A stretch of 50,183 bases of DNA, from assembly GCA_003427395.1 (NCBI GenBank), contig BFEA01000086.1, positions 3,212,318-3,262,500 of the forward strand, written 5' to 3'. Position 1 is the first letter of the stretch. Every line of letters starts with the position of its first letter. The stretch comes from Chara braunii (taxonomy: Eukaryota; Streptophyta; Charophyceae; Charales; Characeae). The notes below the pieces were generated by a model, which was not told the origin of the DNA, searched no databases, and saw only the letters and a program-made list of their open reading frames with translations. This document shows positions 43,643-50,183 of this stretch, one piece after another. Position numbers and translations under genes: made by a program.

Positions 43643-44696
43643 TTCACCTAACTTCCATTTCCTCATGGCGAGATCTCAATTCTTTTCACAAGACCATTTG
43701 CGTTGAAGTTAGACTAAGTGATATTGGTCCTTGGTCCCGCCTCCTTCGCTTCTTGTCCCGCCTCTTGTGGTCGCTCACCGAACGTTGTCGGTTCGATCGC
43801 TTCTTGTCACGCCTCATTTGCTTCTTCTTTTTTTTTTCTTTTTTTTTTGCCTCATTTGCTTCTTATCGTTTCATAGTTTATTATTTTCCAACAGTTACTT
43901 TAACCAACCAGCCTTGCGACCGCGATTGAATTTTGGAATCCCATTTTCATCAGTTTGATAAAACTTGCTGAGTTCACTACGTTGGCACAGATTACCCCTT
44001 TTTTTTTTTTTTTTTTTTGGATTACCCCTAGATTCTAATCTCACGTCTCCACTTCTCTGTCCTGCGTTCACTTGGTTGGCAGAGATTACTACTCCTAGTC
44101 CTAATCTCACGTCTCGCTTTCTTATAGTCTAAACTCGCTTTGGCACAGGATGAGATACCTGAGCTTATATCTGCTTAGGTTAAGCAGGTTTTATTTACTT
44201 ATAGATCGAGGGGGGCGGATCCAAGTGAGAGGGAGGGAGCAGCTAGGAACGCTTCACTCTGTTCGAGCTATTTACTCGGAGGTTAGAAAGGACACACACG
44301 ACAGTAGGTCAGTTTCAATCAGTATCATGGCTGTATGTATCGCCTTTTTTTTTTAACAATTATTAACTAAATAGCTCCGTTGGTGGTGTCGGGGTCGGCC
44401 CGGCGGTCGTTGACATTGAATATGCGAAATACGGCTGAAGTGATTCAGAGACTTCCAGTATTTATAACCTTCCTTTAAGAAACAACCAAATAAATTGAAG
44501 TTGATTATGGATTCCCCCCCTCCAACCCCCCTTCCCCCCCCCACTAGACGACCGTGCCAAATTTAACAAACTCGCCGCTGCGGCTCAATAACAGTAGCGG
44601 CCATCGTTATTATTGGATTTCGACAAATCCGTATTCATTTGGAGTTTGACAAACTCTATTTTGGGAAATCTTCCCATATACTAGGTTGCTGCTATT
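43643..44696. other. Intergenic, no gene recognised
   Basis: Several T runs (about 43826-43851 and 43999-44020) and short, unconserved frames. No RNA gene signature was found. Confidence 0.45.
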
Positions 44697-44809
44697 ATGA
44701 TTTATTTTGCTCACAATGGGTTTTACAATAAACGAGCTGTCCTGCGTACTCTTGGCTATTTCGACCTCTCTCTGTCTCACCCGTCTCATTGTATGCGGCT
44801 CTTTTACCT

Positions 44810-45111
44810 CCCTCTCTCTCCCTCTCTCCCTCTCCCTGTGTCTCTCTCGCTCTATGTTTTTGTGTGTGCTTGTATGCGGGTGTGAAGTAGACTAGAGGAA
44901 GGGCTCTTTCTCTCTCTCACGGCTCTCATTGTATGCGCCTCTTTTGCCTCCCTCCCTCCCTCCCTCCCTCCCTCCCTCTCTCTCTCTCCCTCCCTCTCCC
45001 TCTCTCTATCTCTCTCTCTGTCATCTGTTCTTCAGGACCTGCTTGATACGGGCTGGGACATCCTGCTTCTCCTAGTTTGTTCGTGCTGTTTGATACGTGC
45101 TGGGACATGCT

Positions 45112-45164
<53 letters not shown>

Positions 45165-45201
45165 CTGTCTCACGCCTCTCCTTGTGTGCCTCTTTCGCCT
45201 C

Positions 45202-45235
<34 letters not shown>

Positions 45236-45240
45236 ACTTT
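44810..45240. repeat. CT-rich microsatellite region
   Basis: Three blocks of CT and CCCT repeats (about 44805-44865, 44945-45025 and 45113-45240) separated by short unique sequence containing a repeated GCTGGGACAT element. Confidence 0.95.
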
Positions 45241-45660
45241 GTCTCTCTTGCTCTCTGTTTTTGTGCGTGTGCCTGTGAGCGTGTAAGTAGACTAGAGGGA
45301 ATGATTCGAGTGTTATGTTCTGGTACCCTCGTACCTCTCTCTCCTGCTCTCTAGCTGGATTGTTGTCTGTTGATATCTGTTCCCGTCCCCCTCCCACCTC
45401 CCCTGATTCCCTGAGCCCACTTTTTCCTCCTTCAGCAATCTGGTTCTGCGAAGAGTTGTAATACGCGTGTGATGGCCTGTTGTTTCTTGTCTAATGCGCG
45501 TGTGATAGCCTGTTGTTTCTTGTTTCCTGCTGTTCTATTGCGTTGCCAGTCTTCCTTCGTTCTTTTCCACAGCGTGCATCTACTTTTTCCATCCACATGT
45601 GCAGCAGCGAATTCGGTCGTGGATTTGTGTTACGTGCCGTCGTGCACGGCCGGACTCTGT

Positions 45661-45748
45661 TTTTTAACTGAGGGAAAGACATGAGCCAGGGTGTTGGTGG
45701 TTAATTTTTAACTGAGGGAAAGACATGAGCCAGGGTGTTGGTGGTTAA
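45661..45748. repeat. 44-bp tandem duplication
   Basis: Two adjacent copies of a unit containing AACTGAGGGAAAGACATGAG, CCAGGGTGTTGGTGG and TTAA (45661-45704, 45705-45748). Confidence 0.97.
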
Positions 45749-45803
45749 TTTTTTCGATCTTGCAGAAAGTGTGTGGGAACCTGAGGATCCGCGATCGGGT
45801 ACT

Positions 45804-45907
45804 ACCGTCTTCCCCCGAACACGCACCCTCATTTGGCCTGTACCGGACATGAAAGATGGCTTCTATACATTCATTATCAGGGTGCGTTATGTTCGGGGGC
45901 AGACGGT
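45804..45907. mobile_element. MITE copy 1 (104 bp)
   Basis: Ends ACCGTCTTCCCCCGAACACG and (reverse complement of the right end) ACCGTCTGCCCCCGAACATA form inverted repeats of about 27 bp, each continuing into CGCACCCT. No coding capacity. Confidence 0.85.
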
Positions 45908-46164
45908 AGGAGACAGGGCAGAGCTGAGGGCACAATCGCACGTCCGTGGCAGTGGGCCTCGCTCCACTACTCTCGACATGCATGAAGGACAAAAACTATG
46001 GTCGTGTATCTTTCCATGTTCTAGCGGAAGGTTCATTCTCATTTCGCACATTTGGTGAGAAGTGAAGCAATGCCCGTCGCACAGGACAGAGGATGGAAAA
46101 CTCGAAGGAAACGAAGTAGGAGGCAATGGGTACGGTGGGTGCGTTGTGAGGGTATACTCACAGT

Positions 46165-46271
46165 ACCGTCTTCCCCCGAACACAACGCACCCTCATTTTG
46201 GCTGTATCTGGCCAGAAATATAACTCGTATACATTCATTTTTAGGGTGCGTTATGTTCGGGGGAAGACGGT
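46165..46271. mobile_element. MITE copy 2 (107 bp)
   Basis: Ends ACCGTCTTCCCCCGAACACA and (reverse complement) ACCGTCTTCCCCCGAACATA are near-perfect inverted repeats of about 29 bp. Centre differs from copy 1. Nearly the whole element is a hairpin. Confidence 0.88.
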
Positions 46272-46612
46272 AGGACTTCAAATGTTGGACCATTTCTCGA
46301 TTTATGCGTGTCATCCTTGTGGAAGGGCCATTTTTGCTTGTACATCTTCAGTCTCTGTATCCTTTGGATGTTAACGGATGTCCCGAGGAAGAGACTAGTA
46401 GGACTTTTTCGACTCAGCTGTGGCCGTTATTGCGGTCAGAGACACGCGGGGTGGGTCGTAGTCCTGACCAGATTTATCCAGGATCTGTAAGTGTGAGTAC
46501 GCTCTGATTCCCGTTTGGCAGGGCGACACCGGATACATCCGACAATGTCTCATGTATCGAGTGAAAACATGCCTGAATTGAAAACGAGAAGACGACAGAC
46601 GGACACCAAGGA

Positions 46613-46690
46613 TAGCCCGTGTGGCTGAAAGGTACACCCATGGACTGTTCTGTTGATATGAAGACCGGAGTCCGATTCCTCCATCAAATG
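46613..46690 (+). ncRNA. tRNA-like SINE head
   Basis: Contains TGTGGCTGAAAGG (A-box-like) and GAGTCCGATTCC (B-box-like), spaced as in tRNA genes. It does not fold as a full tRNA in my reading. Similar to the copy at 47738-47810 through GGTAC and CCCATG. Confidence 0.5.
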
Positions 46691-46695
46691 AGATA

Positions 46696-46739
46696 TTGAA
46701 CGATCTACTGATCTGGGTCAGGATTAGATCGTTCAATGT
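46696..46739. repeat. Perfect short hairpin
   Basis: ATTGAACGATCTA is mirrored by TAGATCGTTCAAT around a 17-bp loop, followed by a T run at about 46747. It may be the end structure of the SINE-like element. Confidence 0.8.
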
Positions 46740-46742
46740 CAC

Positions 46743-46776
<34 letters not shown>

Positions 46777-46828
46777 GTTATGTCATTAGTTCTTGGTTCA
46801 TTCTCTTCATCTCTTCATCTCGTTCCAT

Positions 46829-46964
46829 CTGGATTCGAACTCAGGTCTATTCCTTGGCAGCTCATGGGGGCTGGAGTACCATCCATTGTGGAGGACCATT
46901 CATTTGGTCCATTATGGGTTTGTTGGTGTCATTCTAGTGCAGGGGCCATGCTTAATCTGCTGCA
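46829..46964 (-). pseudogene. U6 snRNA 3' fragment fused to tRNA-like sequence, copy 1
   Basis: Minus strand: GCAGATTAAGCATGGCCCCT then GCAC, AATGACACCAACAAA and ATGGACCAAAT, close to the U6 3' half (AGATTAGCATGGCCCCTGCGCAAGGATGACAC, then ATGGTCCAAAT). It continues into sequence with the B box GAGTTCGAATCC (about 46831-46845). The 5' half of U6 is missing. Confidence 0.75.
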
Positions 46965-47186
46965 TGTAATGTGAACTTTTTTTTTTTTTTTTTTCCTTTC
47001 TTTCTTTCTTTGTATTTTTTCCGCTGACACATTGAGTGTTCTTTCTTTGCGGGCGTGATTGCGTGTTTCGATTTAGAATCTCGGGAAAATCCCGTGTCTT
47101 GAAAAAAAAAAAAAGTGAATCGTATATTAAATCCCCTAATACCCCATCTTTTTTCAGCAGCTTATGGGGGCTGGAGGACCATTCAT

Positions 47187-47246
47187 CGGTTCATTGTTCG
47201 GTTTGTTGGTGTCATTCTTGCGCAGGGGCCATGCTTAATCTGCTGC
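47187..47246 (-). pseudogene. U6 snRNA 3' fragment, copy 2
   Basis: Minus strand: GCAGATTAAGCATGGCCCCT followed by GCGCAAGAATGACACC. It shares its extra bases (AGATTAAGC for AGATTAGC) and both flanks (TTCACATTACA upstream, AATGGTCCTCCAGCCCCCAT downstream) with copy 1, so the two are duplicates of one already altered sequence. Confidence 0.78.
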
Positions 47247-47420
47247 GTGTAATGTGAACTTTTTTTACTCTTTTTTTCCCTTTCTTTTTTTTTTTCGCTG
47301 ACACATTTTAAGTGTTGATTGCGTGGTTAGAATCTCCGGAAAATCCCCTCTTTTTTATATTATTAAGTCGGATATCAAATCGCCTAATAATGCCCCCAGC
47401 TTTTTTCTTTTTATTTTGGT

Positions 47421-47592
47421 GAAATCATCCTTGCGCACGGGCCATGCTAATCTTCTCTGTAGTGAACGTGCATTAAAAGAATTTGAAAGATCATGGAAGA
47501 CTTGAGAGAAGAGTGTAGCGTAGTTTAAACAGAAACAGAAATAATAATAATAAAAATTCTGTGTATCGTCCCAATTTTAACGGATGTCCCCA
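47421..47592 (-). pseudogene. Split U6 snRNA-like sequence, copy 3
   Basis: Minus strand: the 5' part GGGGACATCCGTTAAAATTG then GGACGATACACAGA (47592-47558) matches U6 up to the ACAGAGA box. About 95 bp of foreign sequence follows. Then ACAGAGAAGATTAGCATGG then CCCGTGCGCAAGGATGA (47463-47421) resumes U6. The ACAGA motif is present on both sides of the insertion. The U6 3' stem after GATGA is not conserved. It is most likely a damaged pseudogene; a true intron would need GT-AG borders, which I do not see. Confidence 0.78.
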
Positions 47593-47631
47593 AAAACTAA
47601 ATAGTAAATAGTAAATAGAGTATCCAAGAGC

Positions 47632-47742
47632 CTAGCTTCTTCCCCCGAATACAACGTACGGTCATTATAGTTGTATTTAGACTGAAAGACACCCCAAATA
47701 CAGCTAAAATTACCGTACGTTGTATTCGGGGGAAGAAGGTAG
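47632..47742. mobile_element. MITE copy 3 (111 bp)
   Basis: Ends CTAGCTTCTTCCCCCGAATA and CTACCTTCTTCCCCCGAATA (reverse complement of the right end) are inverted repeats of about 33 bp including CAACGTACGGT. Its right end overlaps the start of the tRNA-like sequence at 47738. Confidence 0.88.
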
Positions 47743-47810
47743 CTCAGTGGGTACCGTACACCCATGAACAGTTGACAATACAGACCCATGTTCGAATCCA
47801 GATGATGATG
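47738..47810 (+). ncRNA. tRNA-like SINE head
   Basis: GGTAGCTCAGTGGG is a good A box and TGTTCGAATCC a good B box, about 40 bp apart as in tRNA-derived SINEs. The rest does not fold as a tRNA. It starts inside the terminal repeat of MITE copy 3. Confidence 0.6.
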
Positions 47811-48335
47811 AAACTTGACTGATGAGTGAAGTTGTAAAACCGACTATTTCTGAATTGCCTGAGGGCTGGTCAGCTTAATAATGATGATAAAAAAAAAAAA
47901 AGGTAAATAGTAAATCCCCTATCTGAAGCCAAAAGTGTAATCTGGCCCTTTTTTTTCTCTTTTTTTTTTCAACCCAAATGATGACGGTTCCGAACGGCTG
48001 ACGTGGATCCTCGTGAGTATCGGAACGGATCCCAACCAGTCCGATGTGGATCCCAACCAGTCCGATGTGGATCCCGGCCGCCAGGATGTGGTCCCATGTG
48101 GAAGACGATGAGTCTGCTGCTATCGAGATCCCAACCAGTCAAAATCTAACGAGGACAAAGAACGATCTCCTATCTTTTTTTTTTTTTTTTTTTTTGGGGA
48201 AAGCGGCCTCTGCCGGCGTGATCCGGGCACTCGCGCCCGATTCACCCTGTGGTCGCCATTTTTCATTATAACAGCTGGAATGATGTCCTATCTCAACCCG
48301 TTCGGGGCGGAGTATCTAGCATCTTTTCCTGAAAA

Positions 48336-48382
<47 letters not shown>

Positions 48383-49326
48383 TCTATGGATATTGAATCC
48401 AAACAGATTCGGAAAGGATTCGAAATTGACTCTCTGCGGGTGTATTCACACTAGCTAGTGTATATCTTACTTGTATTTGACCGCATTTACGATCTTAACT
48501 GAATTTATCGGACCGCATTTTTTACCTGAAGGAGGTGAAAAACTACGCCCCTAAATTACCGTTCAGAGTTACTCCGGGTTGAATTGTAAGTTAAAAAAAA
48601 AAAAAAGGGAAAAGAATTCCATTCAGGGTCCAATAAAGCAAATGGAGGAGTGACTTCTGTTAAGCCTGGTGGTGTGGGGCCCACTGCATTGTCGTGACTA
48701 GAACATAGAGCCGAACTTCAACTACCACCAAATGTGAAAAATGATAACCAATCTTCCTTTAAAACATGGGAAGATACCACCGCCATGTTGTTTTTTAATA
48801 TTTTGTGCGTGTGGGGAAGGAATCTTCCTCTAGAACGTGGGAACATGCACCGCCATGTTTTTCTTTTTCCTTCACCTTTTGTGCTTGTGGTGAGTAGTGG
48901 AGCGAGGCACTTTTATTAACAGGGAAACAAAAAAGGAAATAAAAAAGAGAGTAGTGCAGCGAGGCCCACAAAGGGCGTGGCCATCATTTTTTTTGTGTGA
49001 CCTGGAAATTACCCGGGAAAAAAAAAGAAAAAAAAAGGACCACGTACTCTATTTGGATGATGGAGAGAAAGAAATAAGTACTGCACTGCCACCCTGCATG
49101 ACATGAGCACCATGCTAATGTGCCTGATGCGGGACCTGGGACCACATGAGTCTCTGTGGGAATTCAAGAAAGAGGCTGCATTTTTTGCTTATTTGTCCTG
49201 CTTTTTTTTTTTTTAATAGCTTCTTTCTTGTTTTACTTTTCACCTTCTGTTTTTTTTTTTACTTTTCACCCTCTGTATTCTTTTTCGGAAAGGGCAACGC
49301 TCTTGAGATGTCAGCGTGGCCAGCAA
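47811..49326. other. Intergenic, no gene recognised
   Basis: Contains poly(A) and poly(T) runs (about 47889-47901, 47948-47970, 48175-48196 and 48592-48606), a short repeat of CCCAACCAGTCCGATGTGGAT near 48030-48072 and an (AAT)n run (48338-48380). Reading frames are short. Confidence 0.5.
48338..48380. repeat. (AAT)n microsatellite
   Basis: About 14 TAA/AAT triplets in a row. Confidence 0.97.
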
Positions 49327-49400
49327 GGGGGCTATAGGTCAGCTGGTTGGACACGCAAGTGGCATTCAGGACGTCATGGGTTCAATCCCTACTGACCACC
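49327..49400 (+). ncRNA. tRNA-derived SINE head
   Basis: Seventy-four bases with an A box (ATAGGTCAGCTGG) and a B box (GGGTTCAATCCC) and an ACC-like end (GACCACC). The T arm GGG-TTCAATC-CCT can pair. The D arm and acceptor are imperfect. A likely body continues to about 49500 but I cannot fix its end. Confidence 0.55.
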
Positions 49401-50183
49401 TGCGGCACTCTTGAGAGTAGGTTAACGGAGACCCTAATTTTCAGACCACTTGCCATGATGCCATTTATATGAAAACCGAAGGGTCATTTTAATCAACCTT
49501 GCCACCAATTCGTAGAGTGGAGACCATACTAACTACCTGCAAAACAAAATCCAAAAAAAAATAGTAAAAAACATATAAAACAGCAAGGCAAAAGTTGTAA
49601 TGACCCGTCAAAACACAGACTGAGAACACTGCTGATTTCTGAAGTTCTGCCGATGGAATGGATGCCTTGCTGAGATTCCCGCATTCTGCTGTGTTTCTAA
49701 GTCTGTCTGTGTGTGCGTGCTTGTGACCTGCATGCCTGACTGAGTGCTTGTTGGTATGAGTGTGTGTGGGACCCGCAAGGGTACTTGCTTGTTTGGTAGG
49801 CCCGTAGGGCCGGTACTTACCTGTGGCCGTGGCATTGAGGGTTGTAGCAGGGAAAACACTCAAGTGGCGAAGCTAGCGGCCCTGAGGCCCTTGGGGTAGC
49901 AGAAAAACACTCAAGTAGGCCGGTAGGCCGATACTGCACCCCACTGCAGTTGGCGTGAGGGGTACTGGAGAGCCTGTACGGGTAATATCAGGGTCGGCAA
50001 TGATGTTTCCGTCCGAAACGGAGGAGGTACCGGTTGCTTGGAGAGGCGAGTTGGGCGTCACGCTGCTGGAGCGCTAGGTGGTGAAGCGCTGGGCTCTACA
50101 GCGCTGCTGGGAGGAAGAAGCCGGGAGCTTCCACCTTGGCTATGGTGGAGCTCAGCCGGTAGGAGGAGGAGGGAGAAGGGGAC
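49401..50183. other. Intergenic to window end, no gene recognised
   Basis: No convincing reading frame. A short motif AAACACTCAAGT is repeated at about 49854 and 49906 with a related flanking GTAGCAG. The final 150 bp are GC-rich. Confidence 0.45.

Overview
This is a nuclear genome window from a plant-lineage eukaryote. Evidence: one large host-type ORF with a RING plus TRAF-type zinc finger protein, very long non-coding stretches, abundant microsatellites and poly(T) runs, and dense decayed plant-type retrotransposons. The LINE and Ty3/gypsy proteins remind me of a charophyte such as Chara, but that is an impression from memory and not proven by the sequence. No bacterial operons, CRISPR arrays, phage genes or full rRNA genes were seen.

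Layout. 1-2100: microsatellites and sequence I cannot assign. 2100-3509 (minus): broken Helitron/PIF1-type helicase. 4072-4437: 183-bp tandem duplication. About 4600-6120 and 6960-11130: two arrays of one degenerate minisatellite (about 70-80 bp unit) in opposite orientations; the spacer carries a perfect 38-bp Nextera mate-pair junction adapter (6704-6741), a library artefact, and the second array holds an N gap (10267-10512). 12378-25513: a decayed Ty3/gypsy element on the minus strand between two 2.4-kb direct repeats read as LTRs; the left repeat carries a palindromic MITE-like insertion. This element seems to split a LINE relic. 26075-26874: an 800-bp non-autonomous DNA element with terminal inverted repeats. 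27026-34450 (minus): a nearly full-length L1-like LINE with ORF1, endonuclease, reverse transcriptase and C-terminal zinc motif, broken by frameshifts. 34727-34825: a tiny U2 snRNA-derived retrocopy with poly(A) and 19-bp target duplications.

35140-37820 is non-coding and leads to the only convincing host gene, 37824-40508 (plus), an 894-aa RING/TRAF-zinc-finger protein. From 40510 to the end I see no convincing gene: microsatellites, short tandem duplications, a MITE family whose TIR resembles that of the 26-kb element, tRNA-like SINE heads, and a cluster of three antisense U6 snRNA-derived fragments (46.9-47.6 kb), one of which is split by about 95 bp.

How the parts work together: the retroelements look dead (lost catalytic Asp residues in the gypsy RT, frameshifts in both elements). 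The LINE family is a plausible source of the machinery that produced the snRNA- and tRNA-derived short copies, because those have the expected poly(A) and target-duplication signature in at least one case. All coordinates near the adapter and the gap should be treated with caution because the assembly there is demonstrably artificial.
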